Shown: positions 38,663 to 50,820, numbered from the stretch's first letter. The stretch is DNA of 64,000 bases from Ricordea florida (GCA_949710005.1 OX453272.1:21668891-21732890), one strand, 5' to 3'. The notes: generated from the letters alone by a model not told the origin. Numbers and translations: made by a program.

Positions 38663-39895
38663 TGACCGAATACCCGTTTCACGATGTAAGGTTCACTCTT
38701 AAGTGATCGCTCGTAAATTTGTCTCTCCAAATATTCACTCTTAAATTTTCGCTCATAAACTAGTGCATCGTAAAGGATGGGGAACAAAAAGCTATAATCT
38801 TTCTCTTGATTGTCCTCCATCCCTCGTGCTTTTCAAAATGGCGGATAAGATTTCAATGAGCCAGCGAGCAAAAGTAACGAGCCAGCGATATATCTCAGTC
38901 AGCGATATATCCCTAACAATGTAACGTTGAAAAAACGACAGAAACCGTATGCATTCTATAACCGGTGCCAGCCTTCGGCTGGGCCCCGGTAATTACCACA
39001 TACCATGAGGTAGCTCGAAGGAGCCTTTGAATTGGTATGTTATATTTTTTTCCCGGTGGTTATGCTCCCTTGCACATATCTTATTTTTATCTCATTTTAG
39101 TCATTCCCTTCCCGTCCTCTATGCATGCTATAACGGCCGTATGTCAATCGTGTCAAGCCGAGATGTTACCTTTTTGTGCTACTTATCGATAAGATTATAA
39201 CGATGATAAGTTATGTGAGTAATTTGGTGTATCATGGGTCTGCCGAGTACCCAAAACCCCTACCCTCCGGCTAAGGCACGGGGAATGTTAAAAATAGCCT
39301 CAGTGTGCATTTATCCTTCGGATTATTGGGCGAGAAGAAAATAACGCATTGGTAATTTTTTTTAGCCTGCGAGCATCCTATTTCTTCGACTCCTTATATC
39401 TCGTCTACTCAAGGCAGACCTAACTGAGTATGAGAGTTTAATCATTCATAAGTGTCGTAGAATATTGCTTACATCTCAAACTATGGCCGCGAAAATCATC
39501 TTTTTTCAAAAAATGAAAAAATAAGAAAATATACTGGTACGCAATTTACGCTAATTTACTTGGTGTCTTCTTGCTCTCTATAATGGTTAATACGTAATTA
39601 ATTTCCCGTCCTATTACGATTCAAGCTGTTTCCTTTATTCCAAGTTTCCACCAATAACTGATCCAATCCATAATGATCGAGATCGAGAGACAATGGGCAA
39701 TTGATCATGGCCACGAAACGTACTTTGGCTGCCTGTGGTCTACTCAAAACAATTTCTAAGTAGCAGAGCTAAACAACTATAATGTCAAATAGCCCCGCCC
39801 CCTAAGTACAAAGTCACAGAGATGGCTGAACCTGAACCTTAAGTCATGCTATTTTGGGATAAAAAGTTTCTTTTGATTGATTCTGTTGCTGATTC
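38663..39895. other. Unassigned host DNA with small hairpins
   Basis: No gene is supported. Two small hairpins are visible (GCCAGCC/GGCTGGG near 38967 and CATACCA/TGGTATG between about 38999 and 39041). Composition is AT-rich with several short low-complexity runs. Confidence 0.5.
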
Positions 39896-40362
39896 CTTAT
39901 GGATCAGTTTCATAGAGGACGCCGCCCTAGGAGAGAAAGATGGGTGTTAGGATTGTTCGACACGCAATACACACCAGCTAGACCGTATTTACAACTCGTC
40001 AGGCGATGTAATGCTGCAACTCTTTTACCTATAATCCAACGCAGTGTTCGGGTTGGTTCAATAGTACACAGCGACGGGTGGGAAGCATACCGACGGTTAC
40101 AGAGAGACTGGGTTTGCACCACAGAACCGTCAACCATTCTCTCCACTTTGTCGATCCAGCCCCGGGCGTCCACACACAACATGCCGAAAGTAACTGGATC
40201 TCAGCGAAAAACAAATTCAATGTTATGAAGGGTAATAGCAACCCTAACTTTTTGTTGGAGTACCTGCAAGAATTAATGTGGAGAAGATGGTATGGTGATA
40301 CTCACCCAAACGGATGCTTTAAACGACTTCTACAAGACATTGCTGAACAATATCCTCTTTAA
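39896..40362 (+). pseudogene. Merlin / IS1016 (ISXO2-like) transposase fragment
   Basis: Two frames together give an ISXO2-like DDE domain. The first holds 'HRGRRPRRERWVLG', 'AATLLPIIQRSV', 'IVHSDGWEAYRRL' (catalytic Asp); the second, after a frameshift near 40100, holds 'TVNHSLHFVDPAPGVHTQ', 'ESNW' and 'LLEYLQELMWRRWY'. This is the C-terminal two-thirds of a Merlin-type transposase; the N-terminal part is not seen. It is a dead fossil. Confidence 0.78.
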
Positions 40363-40415
40363 AAAAGAATTCCAAAGGCTGAATCATTTTCAAGGTACGC
40401 GTTTAGCTGTCGCAG

Positions 40416-40485
40416 TTGTCTGTTGGAATTTTTCATTGTTTTTAAGCGTAAAAACAACAAAAAAATCCAACAGGCAAATGCTACA
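40416..40485. repeat. Inverted repeat, possible Merlin-associated MITE
   Basis: 'gtctgttggaattttt' and 'aaaaaatccaacaggc' form arms around an AT-rich loop, just downstream of the Merlin fossil. It may be a nested miniature element. Confidence 0.55.
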
Positions 40486-40770
40486 GGTAAACCCGTATTT
40501 CGCAAATGAATACACCCTTTCTGTAAGGCAGTGCGAGCCATTATACACCTAATTGCAATAACGTTGTCTTAGAAAAATAAAAAAAAAGGAAAAAGCCAAC
40601 TGAATAGGGATTAATTACGCTAAATTATTTAGGAATAAATTAGGGCGGAAAACGTGAACAATTCTGGAAACGATAGTTAAAGGCTACCACTAGTGCCCGC
40701 CTTAGCCGTCAGTGTCGGTGAAAAGTTTATTATTAAAAGGGGAGATCCAGCTCTGGAGGTAACAGACTAT

Positions 40771-41397
40771 ATAGTAAAAGGTTTGAACCCAGGAGTATCA
40801 GTAGTTCGTCTAGTTTGATCGTCCGGGTGAGGGTAGTTCTGAAAAGAACTGTTGTTGGTGACTGACGTTTCGACAACCTGAGCGGAAGTCATCTTCAGAG
40901 TCAAGTGAATAATGTTTGTCAGACGGTGATGTTATAAGTCTTGTCTGTTAAACGTGATTGGTCAGTTTAGCCATGATGGTATTGGCTGAAAGACTCGTGT
41001 AAAGTTTGTTACCAGTCATTGGTCGGTTTCGATCCGTCTATTGTTTGTCAAATAGGTCGGTGTTTGGTCCGTCTATAGTTAGTCAAATTATGTCGGTTTG
41101 TTAGAAGTCCGTTTGTCGGTTTTGTTTTCGTCATGGATAAGTCGTTTGTAAGGCGCCGGTAGTTGTTGACATCTGTTAAGAGGTGTTCGTTCCATGGCTA
41201 AACTGACCAATCACGTTTAACAGACCAGACTTATAACATCATCGTCTGACAAACATTATTCTCTTGACTCTGAAAATGGCTTCCGCTCAGGTTGTCGAAA
41301 CGTCAGTCACCAACAACAGTTCTTTTCAGAACTACCCTCACCCGGACGATCAAACTAGACGAACTACTGATACTCCTGGGTTCAAACCTTTTACTAT
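40771..41397. repeat. Inverted 205-bp repeats of the Penelope element (pLTR-type)
   Basis: 40771-40975 is the inverse of 41193-41397 with few differences. Penelope-like elements often carry such pseudo-LTRs in inverted arrangement. The 217-bp spacer contains short 'gtcggttt'/'gtccgtct' direct repeats. Confidence 0.8.
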
Positions 41398-42484
41398 GTT
41401 ACGTTCACTTGGACGACACAGCGAACGACTTGCGAACATCTACATCAGTTCGGTAAGTACTATCAGACGAATACGCCAACAACTCTGGTTCGACCACCGC
41501 TGCAAAGACCACGGTCTCGTTCCGGCCGGACTTAAACTTAAGTCTCCGTTGAACACACAAGAGGCCATCCAGATCGTCAAATCCACCTGCAGACGACTGG
41601 TCAAAGCGCGGATAAACGACTGTCATAGAAGACTCAACTCCTACAACAATAAACTACAACAACAACTTGACAAACTTAAACAACTGTTACCGACTAACTT
41701 ACTTGACACTGTTACGACAATCGCCGACAGGCGAGCCGACAAAACTACAGACCGTGTTCGTACTGAACATGAACGAAAACTGACAAGACTTTAACGCAAT
41801 AAAGACAAAAAGCGATCGAAAACTGACGATAACTGGGTCAGGAATATTTCTTCCCGTCCCTTAGACAAAACCGAGACTCACGTACTGTCTTACGGACTAA
41901 AACACTCAGTGACGCCTAAACGGATACCTACCGAGTCTATTGTATCGAGTGTTGAGGCAGTTCTGTCTAGTCAGCGAGACTTACCAGAATCTGCCAAGGA
42001 TAACATCAGAAGTAGAATTGCTTCTACGCTACAATCAGCCTCTATACCTGTCAATAACTTGACAAAAGACGAACAACAGGCACTGAAACGACTGAGAAAC
42101 GACGACAACATTGTTATACTACCAGCCGACAAAGGACGTGTCACTGTTGTTATGGACAAGACTGACTACTTCGACAAAATGGACGCACTTGTTTACGACA
42201 AACTTACGAAGAGCTTAAACGCGACCCGACGCCAGCACTTCAACGTAAACTTAACAGCAAAATACTTACGCTTAAAAAGACTGACGCTATTGATACTCAA
42301 TGCTACTACCGACTGTGCTACTACCACAAGCACCGAGCCTTTACGGACTACCTAAACTGCACAAACCTGGTATACCGACAGAAGACATCATGGACTTACT
42401 GAACCTTTGCCTTACGTCGACGTACTTTCAGTACAACGGTAAACACTACAAACAGTTGCATGGAACAGCCATGGGGTCGCCTGT
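41264..42484 (+). pseudogene. Penelope-like reverse transcriptase, broken and internally deleted
   Basis: Frames at 41264-41794, 41909-42355 and 42300-42484 give the N-terminal region, then 'NIVILPADKGRVTVVMDKTDY' (about 42107), 'SLYGLPKLHKPGIP' (about 42328) and then, after a deletion, 'YNGKHYKQLHGTAMGSPVV' (about 42430). These are Penelope RT landmarks. The catalytic palm centre and the GIY-YIG endonuclease are missing. Confidence 0.85.
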
Positions 42485-42529
42485 AGTAGTAGGAAAGTGA
42501 GAGTTCTGGGCCAAAGGGCGTGGTCATTA

Positions 42530-42620
42530 ATTTTTTGCCTCAAAATGGTTTTATGAATATTTAATTAGAGCGTTGTCAAAATGGTTTTATGAATATTTAA
42601 TTAGGGCGTGGTCAAAATGG
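42530..42620. repeat. 36-bp direct repeats near the left tip of C
   Basis: 'aaaatggttttatgaatatt' followed by 'taattagRgcgKKgtc' occurs twice in tandem, with a third partial copy, 45-135 bases inside the element terminus. Subterminal repeats could bind an element protein. Confidence 0.75.
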
Positions 42621-42711
42621 TATCTTTGTGGGGGGTGGGGTGAGTAATGTTTAAAAATTGAAAAATTATTTTAGGTGGGTATCGGTTGGAATATTTTTGG
42701 AGAAGTGAGAG

Positions 42712-43293
42712 ATGTTTTATAAGGAAAAGGTTTTTTATGGATTTGACCCTATGGCGGAAATTTATGAGAACAGAAAGATTGAGTTGGAATATATTAATGA
42801 AAAAAGACTGGGCGTTCATGATTTTATAGAGTCAATCAAGAAAGATCTGTTATACAATATCTCAAAGAATCGTGGTTTTATTAAAGAAAAGTATTTTGGA
42901 ATTGATTTTGAAATTAGATTTTCTGATAAGCATGATAGGTACTATTTTAGTTTTCACCCTGAAATAGATTTTGGTGTAGATGGCATATCAACTGATGAGT
43001 TTGCTAAAGATTTGTTAAATCGTGCTAATGATGAGCATAATTCATGGTTAGAAGTATATTTTGATTATGATGGTCCTTATGTGTTGGAATATAATACTAA
43101 TAATTTTAATATTGATTCATTTGATGTCACCATATACACAGATGCTTATAAGATATTACATAAGCGTGATTTCTACAAAGACTTGTATGATGACCTAATG
43201 CCTATAGCATGGGATCCAACTAGGGTTCTGGATTGGTGTATTGATGTAGAAGAGTTGAAGGAGTTGAAAGAGCGTTGGGGTATTGATTGGTAG
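42712..43293 (+). CDS. F2 protein with C-terminal IAWxPxRxLDWC motif, intact (element C)
   Basis: 193 aa, Asp/Tyr-rich, ending 'LMPIAWDPTRVLDWCID..ELKELKERWG', matching the broken A gene. Here it lies outside the capsid run, before PolB and next to the left terminus, whereas in A it follows F1. No membrane segment. Function unknown; only intact copy. Confidence 0.72.
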   Translation: MFYKEKVFYGFDPMAEIYENRKIELEYINEKRLGVHDFIESIKKDLLYNISKNRGFIKEKYFGIDFEIRFSDKHDRYYFSFHPEIDFGVDGISTDEFAKDLLNRANDEHNSWLEVYFDYDGPYVLEYNTNNFNIDSFDVTIYTDAYKILHKRDFYKDLYDDLMPIAWDPTRVLDWCIDVEELKELKERWGIDW

Positions 43294-43307
43294 TCATAGA
43301 GAATACT

Positions 43308-43335
43308 TTTTGTAACGCGCTTCACGTTACAAAAG
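43308..43335. terminator. Stem-loop TTTTGTAACG/CGTTACAAAA after F2 (element C)
   Basis: Ten-base perfect arms with an 8-base spacing, 15 bases after the F2 stop. Same core as the terminator-like hairpins of A and B, here between two same-strand genes. Confidence 0.7.
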
Positions 43336-43410
43336 TTAAAAAATTAAATAAGGTGTTAAATAGCATACTGAACTATTTAAGGTTTACCCCACATTAAGCT
43401 AATTCTGTTT

Positions 43411-46400
43411 ATGGAGAACTTACCAGTGAAAGAGTTGAGGGCAATTGCCAAAAAAGCTGGAGTAAAGGCTAGTAAATTCAGAAAGGCTGAATTACTCGAG
43501 GTGTTAGCAGATGTTCAACCCGAGAATTTAACAGTGAGGGCATTGAGAATCATAGCCAAGAAGATTGGCACACAAGGCTATGCCAAGATGCGTAAAACAG
43601 AACTCATCAATGTTGTTGGATTCACACAAGCATCTGAAGCTAATATTCCAATTTCTGGTCCAATTAAACCTACAAAAACAAAGCCATCTCGTGCCTCAAA
43701 CAGGAAAGCTATTGATTTGGCTAAGAATGAAATTAAGAAGACTATAGATTGGATAGGATCTAACGTTAGAGACCCAATTAAGAGGGCTGTGACTAAGAGA
43801 TTAAGAGACCTTAATAAGAAGCTAACTAGTATAGCTGAAGAGCCAGTTGATTACTTTATCCCTACAAGACATGAAACGGCCCTGAAAGGGTTTCTGAAGA
43901 CCTATATAGTAAAGGGTAGAAAGGGATATGACCCAGCTTCATTTCTTAAGAAGGATAGAATGCAGTTTTATGCTTTTATGCGTAAACGTAAGAAACCTAT
44001 AAAGTTGAAGTGTATCTTATCATGTCGATTTGTAAGGAGAAACGCAAATACTACCAAGGTTACTGAGGAGAGTGATGGTCACTTTCATTCGTTGGTTGAG
44101 ACAGTTACAGAGGGAACAAATACTCTTAAATTATTCGATGATATATCAGCACGTATGATTAGTTTGGTTGATAAATATGAGAATGAGAGATCTGGATGGA
44201 TTTTTGACCATGTAATCGATTTTCGTATTCATATAAACCCTTTTCAACCATTATCTGGAAGTTCATATATTCCACTACCACCTAAATTGGCTGCCAAGAA
44301 GGCAATAATAAATGTTAAGAATGAGAAAGATCAAGAGTGCTTCAAATGGGCAATAACATCTGCTGTGTTCCCAAGGGAGGGTCATCCTGAAAGACTGACT
44401 AAGGAGATGAGGGAGAACTCTGAGAAGCTAGATTGGTCAGGAATAGAGTTCCCAGTCTCAGCGCTTGGTGCAACTCAGATAGATAAATTCGAAAGGCAGA
44501 ACCCATATGGGATTAATATACTTGGATATAGAATGGCGAGCCAACATTAATAAGGCGTAGTAGTAAATCGGGGGTACCAAAGATAAACCTGCTATTCATA
44601 TCAAACGATGAGACAAATCATGTCAAAGATTGATTGATTATAATAATCGTAATGGTGTTCGTTTTCATTGTGACAATTGCCTAAATTCATTCTGGTCAGA
44701 GAAATCATTAGGAGTGCATATGGAGTATTGTTTGAACAACGAAGCAGTGAAAGTACAGATGCCTATTAACGAGGATGGGAGCCCAAGGTACATTACTTTT
44801 AAGAACCACAGCAGAAAGATGCAAGTACCATTCGTGGCATACGCGGACTTTGAGTGTTTTACGGAGAAGATGGATACTTGTTCACAGGATGATAGGGAGA
44901 GCTTTAGCAATCAATATCAGAAACATAAGCCATCAGGGTTCTGCTATCTTATTAAATGTTTTGATGATCAGGCATTTGAACCCAAGCTAGTGATGCATGC
45001 GGCAAGATCATCAGAGGAAGATATACTCAAGATGTTCCAGGAAAGTCTAGAGGAGGATATTAAGGAGATTTATGAACAATTCAAGTCTGGAAAGAGTCTT
45101 ATTATGAGGATTGGTGATCAAGAGAAACATAATGATGCGACTCATTGCCATATTTGTGAGGGTGAATTGAGGGGTGACAAGGTGATTGACCACTGTCATA
45201 TTACAGGTAGGTACAGAGGGGCAGCACATACCAAATGTAATCTGGAATTCAAGGCACCAAAGTTCTTCCCAGTAATATTTCACAATTTGTCTGGATATGA
45301 CAGCCACTTATTCATCAAGAAGCTTGGGGTATCAGAGGGCAAGATAAACTGCATCCCCCTCAACGATGAGAAGTACACTTCATTCACAAAGGAGATTGTG
45401 GTGGACACTTTCAAGAACAGATGTGGGAAAGAGGTTCAAATTAAACGCCAAATTAGATTCATAGACAGCTTCAGGTTCATGGCAAGTGGTTTAGCCAGTT
45501 TGGTGGATAACCTACCAAGAGAGTCTCTGGAAAATCTTGAGAGTTACTATGAAGGAGAAAATCTTGACTTATTAGCTAGAAAGGGAGTATTCCCATACGA
45601 TTGGTTTGATGGCTTTGATAATTAGCTACAAGTGACTAGTCTACCACCCAAGGAGGAATTCTACTCCAAGCTTTATGATGTTGATATAACTGAAGAGGAC
45701 TATCAACATGCTGAAAACGTGTGGGAAACCTTTGGAATGGAAACCTTTAGGGATTATCATGACCTTTACCTTAAAACGGATGTACTACTATTATCTGATG
45801 TATTTGAGAATTTCAGAGGAGTATGTATGAGAAATTATGGACTAGATCCTGCATGGTACTATACTGCACCTGGGTTGGCATGGGATGCTACATTGAAGAA
45901 AACCAAGGTGAAGTTGGAGCTTTTGAGGGATCCAGATATGCTGCTTATGATTGAGAATGGTATCAGAGGGGGGATTTCAATGATTTCAACCAGGTATGCC
46001 AAGTCTAACAACCCATACATGAAGGATTATGATCCAGCCTTACCTACAAAGTATATCGCATACTTAGATGCAAACGGGCTGTATGGACATGCAATGACCA
46101 AACCCCTACCAACTCATGGTTTTGAGTGGATGGATGATCAGCAGTTGTTAAATTGGAGGGAGAATCCATGTATATTGGAGGTTGATTTGGAATATCCCCA
46201 ACAGTTACATGATTTACACAATGATTATCCCCTAGCTCCAGAAAGTATGGATGTGGATGGGGTAGAGAAGCTAATTCCAAATCTTAGAGACAAGACAAAG
46301 TATGTGGTCCATCACGAAGCACTAAAGCACTATTTATCTCTGGGATTGAAACTAGCCAAAGTTCACAGAGGCATAACATTCAAAGAGTCAGCGTGGCTAA

Positions 46401-47274
46401 TTAGACCTACATTGACCTGAACACCAGTCTGAGGGCTAAAGCGGGGAATGACTTTGAGAAGGATTTCTTCAAACTAATGAATAACTCTGTATTTGGAAAG
46501 ACTATGGAGAATCTCAGAAAGCGAGTTGACATTCAATTGGTCACTAATGAGAAGCAGGCGCGTAAATTGATTGTTAAGCCAAACTTCCAACACAGGAACA
46601 TCTTTTGCGAGAAGCTGGCTGCCTTCCACATGAAGAAAACTAAACTAGTATTTGATAAACCAATATATTTAGGGCTATCTGTGCTGGATATAAGTAAGAT
46701 TACTATGTATGATTTTCATTACAATTACATAAAGCCAAAGTATGGTGATAAAGTCAAGTTGCTGTTCACAGATACAGACTCTCTTACATATGAGATACAG
46801 ACTGAGGACTTTTACAAGGATATAAGCCCAGATGTGAGGGGCAAGTTCGATACCAGCAACTATCCCAAAGATCACCCATCTGGAATTGAAACGGGAGTGA
46901 ACAAGAAAGTTGGAGGCATGTTCAAGGATGAAGCTGGCGGTGAACAGATAACAGAATTTGTGGGTTTAAGAGCCAAACTATATGCTTTCAAAACAGATAA
47001 CCAGAGTGAAGTGAAGAAGTGTAAGGGTGTTAATAAGTCAGTGGTGAGTAAGAGTATAAGTTTTGAAGATTACAAGACTTGCCTTTTCAGTGGCCAATCT
47101 CAGAGAAGGAAGATGAATACCATAAGGAGTCACAAGCATGATATCTACACTGAAACAGTTAATAAGGTTGCATTATCACGCGAGGATGACAAACGTGTGA
47201 TAATGGAAGATGGGGTAAATACCTATGCACATGGTCACTTCAGAACGCTAGCAGGTGGTAATTCAGTGTCTTGA
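43411..47274 (+). pseudogene. polB: Element C protein-primed family B DNA polymerase, broken
   Basis: Starts 'MENLPVKELRAIAKKAG' with two SAP-like repeats, as in B. Landmarks: 'YADFECF' (about 44838), 'CHICEGELRG..DHCHITG', 'NLSGYDSHL', 'DANGLYGHAM', 'KLMNNSVFGKTMENL', 'FTDTDSLTYE' (about 46760). Breaks: one-base loss near 44530, a 20-base deletion near 44618, an in-frame TAG at 45623-45625 created by three extra bases, and a one-base gain near 46400. Closer to B than to A throughout. Confidence 0.93.
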
Positions 47275-48222
47275 GGTACAAACTGAAGTTCCTCACGAAC
47301 GAATCCTCGTTTTGGGCCTCCATCTAAATAGTACAAGACTGGTTGCCCCGGTTCAACTATAGTTCTGGCTAAATCATAGACCTCAATACTCCATATAGGG
47401 TCAGTAGCTCTTCGTCTGTCTCCACCTTAATCTTCACCAGGGGCATATAAATACCTGACTTCAACATCTGGAGGTAATCTCTTCTCATCCAATCCCACAG
47501 GTCTCTTATACTCTGGAGTTTTAATATCAATTGACTCCATTTTCAAAGCTTCTTCAGGCTCTTTACCAGTAATACGGGTTGGTTCACTATTCAGAGTCTT
47601 CATGATGGCGGGTAATCTTTTCACCCAAACTGTGGATCTGTTTCCACTAACCATCTCTTGAGCGTATTGATGGCTGAATAATTTCTCACCAAGAGTCCTA
47701 TTGGCTCTCTCAACAAAAGCTTGAGCTCGATGATTACCAGCTTCACTCCGCTGAATTGTAACCTGATGCTTATTCATCAGATTTGTCACATCACCCTTGA
47801 ATTCCGTGCCCGGATCCACCATTAATGTCTGTGGCCATTTCAATTTACGGGAATAAATCCTCTCAAAGGCATTAGCAACTTCACCACTGTCCTTTGAAGT
47901 CAATGCCTCAGCATCCTTATACCTTGAAGCAATATCAATCACGACTAGCGCATATCTGTATGTTTTTCTTCTCACTGTATCATGAGGAAGAAACAACAAG
48001 TCTGCCTGATGAATCTGATTGGGCTCATTCACACTCCAATGCGGCCTTGGTATATACTTGGGAGCTGGGAGGTATATTTGCCACAAGGCCTGTTTCTCCA
48101 ACCACTCTTTAGCAATCTTTTCACTAACTTTGGCTGCCTTGGGTAATTTGCTTATGGCTGAGTATCCTTTCCAATCCATCAGTGGAGTAATATAATCGAC
48201 TTAAAACTTCAGAATCGCTCAT
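47235..48222 (-). pseudogene. int: Element C integrase, broken
   Basis: Starts 'MSDSEVLSRLYYSTDG' at 48222. A two-base deletion near 48178 shifts frame, and TAA replaces a Glu codon at 47427-47429. The DDE core with 'LMVDPGTEF' and 'AFVERANRTLGEKL' is intact between. It is convergent with PolB and overlaps its end by about 40 bases. Confidence 0.9.
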
Positions 48223-48249
48223 TTATAAACAAGAATATAAGCATTTAAA

Positions 48250-49491
48250 ATGACTGCTATACCAAACATTCTTGATCCTAATCGTGTTCCAAGGACGCGT
48301 GAAGGTTTGAAGGCGGGGGCGTCATTAAATCGGATCACGTTAAATCCCTCATCAGCCGAACCTGGTGAGACATTATACATTGAAATACCCAAGTTGGCTG
48401 AAAACTTAGTGATTGTGCCTGGTAGCGTGTACATAACTTTTGATATGGTTGTAACCGGGCACAAGGACAACACTCTTGTTAATAATTTGGGAAGGAACCT
48501 AGTTTCACAATATAGAGTTTTATTCGGGGGTGAAATCCTAGCGGATCTTAATAGATTTGATTTATTCAAAACTTATCATGATTTGTTTTTGTCAGAAGCA
48601 GATCGTAAGAACAGATTGAGACAGGGTATATCAGATGAGAATGTGAGGAGAATTAGAACCAATGCAAGTAACAAAGATACCTCAAAAGTAAATCATCATA
48701 CTATAGCTTTGATTCATAACACCAGATACGCGATTCCATTGGATCATTCAATCCTCAAAGATCATGGAGTATTTTACCCAAACGTATTACCACATCAACT
48801 TACATTTGAATTAACTTTAGCTAAAGTTTCTGATGTTGTAGTTTACTCAAACAGTGAAACACCACCTGATTATAAATTAATAAACATGGAAATGGAGTAT
48901 CAGTGCATATCAAGTAATCAATTGGCCAATCAAGCTATTGCATCATATCAATCTGGAAGGGGGTTCACGTATGAGAAAATACTTCTTCACAAAACGTTTA
49001 CAATCTCTGAGGCTAATGATGGTGTGATTAATCAGCATATTAACGTTCCAAGGAGATCCATGACTGGCATACTATGTATTTTCACTGCTCCTTATGCGGC
49101 AGGTGCTAGGGATTCTGAGAATTTTGCAAACCCAAAGATCACATCGGTTAAGATTGATATAGATGGAGTGCCCAATCAAGTTTATTTGAAAGGTATGATT
49201 GCTAGTGATTTATGGCAATCCATAATTAAGCGAGTTGGTGTCAGTGATTCAATCAAAGAGGCTAATTTCTATACAGATAAGTTTGCTTTGTGGATTGATA
49301 TGAGGACTTATCCAGATAATAATATTCATGGAAATGGTTTGTATATTGCTGCCACTCGTGATGGTGTTAGTTTGGAAATTAAAAGAGAGAAGGTGAAGAG
49401 TGGGGGTAGAGTTCTTACATGCTACATGTTCGTTGTTGCTGATGCTGTCATGATCATTAATAAAGGTAGTCTAAAGGAGATTAAATATTAG
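48250..49491 (+). CDS. mcp: Major capsid protein, double jelly-roll type (element C)
   Basis: 413 aa, open. Very close to the A copy ('LNPSSAEPGETLYIEIPKL', 'TLVNNLGRNLVSQYRVLFGG') although the flanking integrase and ATPase resemble B. Start after 'catttaaaATG'. Confidence 0.82.
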   Translation: MTAIPNILDPNRVPRTREGLKAGASLNRITLNPSSAEPGETLYIEIPKLAENLVIVPGSVYITFDMVVTGHKDNTLVNNLGRNLVSQYRVLFGGEILADLNRFDLFKTYHDLFLSEADRKNRLRQGISDENVRRIRTNASNKDTSKVNHHTIALIHNTRYAIPLDHSILKDHGVFYPNVLPHQLTFELTLAKVSDVVVYSNSETPPDYKLINMEMEYQCISSNQLANQAIASYQSGRGFTYEKILLHKTFTISEANDGVINQHINVPRRSMTGILCIFTAPYAAGARDSENFANPKITSVKIDIDGVPNQVYLKGMIASDLWQSIIKRVGVSDSIKEANFYTDKFALWIDMRTYPDNNIHGNGLYIAATRDGVSLEIKREKVKSGGRVLTCYMFVVADAVMIINKGSLKEIKY

Positions 49492-49504
49492 GCCGCTATA
49501 TGTT

Positions 49505-49532
49505 TTTCTTCTCACATTGTCATGAGAAGAAA
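49505..49532. promoter_or_regulatory. Stem-loop between MCP and ATPase (element C only)
   Basis: TTTCTTCTCA pairs perfectly with TGAGAAGAAA. The same sequence theme occurs inside the integrase gene (about 47958-47995), so this may be a copied fragment. A and B have no such spacer. Confidence 0.6.
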
Positions 49533-49566
49533 CATTAATCTAAAGGAGTTAATGTATTGAGTAATG

Positions 49567-50196
49567 ATGAATGAACTCAGAGATAAGGTGCCATTCAATT
49601 GCATCATAACTGGACCTACTAATTGTGGAAAGACCCAGTACCTGGTGGAACAGCTTCGAGGGCATTATAGGCAAGTATTTGATTATATTGTGTTGATTTG
49701 CCCAACATATGCCCATAACAAGACTTATAGAGACTTTGCAAAGGGGGATAAACGATTCTTTGTACTGTCGCCAGACTCGAGTGATCAGGATGAAATCAAC
49801 AACTTGTTAATGCATTGCTCCTCATTCTTCTCAGATGGGAATGCGCTCATAATATTGGATGATTGTGCAGTTTCCAAAGACTTGAAGAAGAGATCCAACA
49901 AATTCATTGATTTAGCTTTCTCTGGAAGGCATATAGGGATATCAGTGTGGGTTCTCACTCAGCAGCTCACATCCATAGCCAAACCATTCCGGGAGAATGT
50001 GGCTTGTGTGGTTTCATTCCATAATCCATCACAAACGGCAATGAAGATGCTTTTCGAGGAATATGGCGGGGACCTGGATGCTGAAACTTGTAAAAAATAT
50101 AAGAAGCATCTTAAGAATGAAAAGTATGCCAGACTCTGCTTCTCCCATAGGCATCCATTCAAAAACTATTTAGAAATACCAGCGCTTACAGCATAA
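49567..50196 (+). CDS. FtsK/HerA-type packaging ATPase (element C)
   Basis: 209 aa from the ATG at 49567 that matches the MNEL start of A and B; an ATG directly before it could add one Met. Walker A GPTNCGKT and 'LIILDDCA' present. Open, and close to the B copy. Confidence 0.93.
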   Translation: MNELRDKVPFNCIITGPTNCGKTQYLVEQLRGHYRQVFDYIVLICPTYAHNKTYRDFAKGDKRFFVLSPDSSDQDEINNLLMHCSSFFSDGNALIILDDCAVSKDLKKRSNKFIDLAFSGRHIGISVWVLTQQLTSIAKPFRENVACVVSFHNPSQTAMKMLFEEYGGDLDAETCKKYKKHLKNEKYARLCFSHRHPFKNYLEIPALTA

Positions 50197-50532
50197 CTAT
50201 GGCAACTCCTGAAGATATCATGAACGATCAAATCGCGGTGGGAGGAAATGAGGAATCAAGACACGTTCTAAAACCATTTGGGATATTCTAAAACTATGAT
50301 TTTTTGGCAATATTGAGCTTTTTTATAATTACCTTACCAATTTCCCTAAAAAACTATACAAATTCAACTAAGAAATCCACTGGTTTGCCATGATTTTACT
50401 TCAGCTGGTAAATTAGAGCCAATTTTGTGTAAGGTGCTCCAATGCATGGAAGGAAATGTCAAACAATTTCAAAATTAGGGAAGGTAGTAAACGTAGTGAG
50501 AAATGAAAGTAAAGGACCTTAATATTTCCATG

Positions 50533-50820
50533 TTCCATCCAGCCAAGGTATGCAAGGGAACATGGAAATTTCCATATTCCTTTCACAGACACAACGTAAA
50601 GGGGTTTGGAAATTTCCATGTCCCTTTCACAGACACAACGTAAAGAGGTTTGGAAATTTCCATGTCCCTTTCACAGACACAACGTAAAGGGGTTTGGAAA
50701 TTTCCATGCCCCTTTCACAGACACAACTTAAAGGGGTTTAGAAATTTCCATGTCCCTTTCACAGACACAACGTAAAGGGGTTTGGAACTTTCCATGTCCC
50801 TTTCACAGACACAACGTAAA
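50533..50820. repeat. 44-bp minisatellite, left array (~6 copies)
   Basis: Unit 'tttggaaatttccatgtccc' plus 'tttcacagacacaacgtaaa' plus 'gggg'. Each unit carries the palindrome GGAAATTTCC. Same unit and orientation as 57490-57862. Confidence 0.9.

Larger units (their letters stand above)
40771..42484 (+). mobile_element. Penelope-like element fragment, interrupted by element C
   Basis: A pair of inverted 205-bp arms precedes a Penelope RT reading region. The element ends abruptly in 'HGTAMGSPVV' coding sequence at 42484, where the AGTAGTAGG terminus of element C begins. A large internal deletion joins the finger/palm start to the later palm region. Confidence 0.8.
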
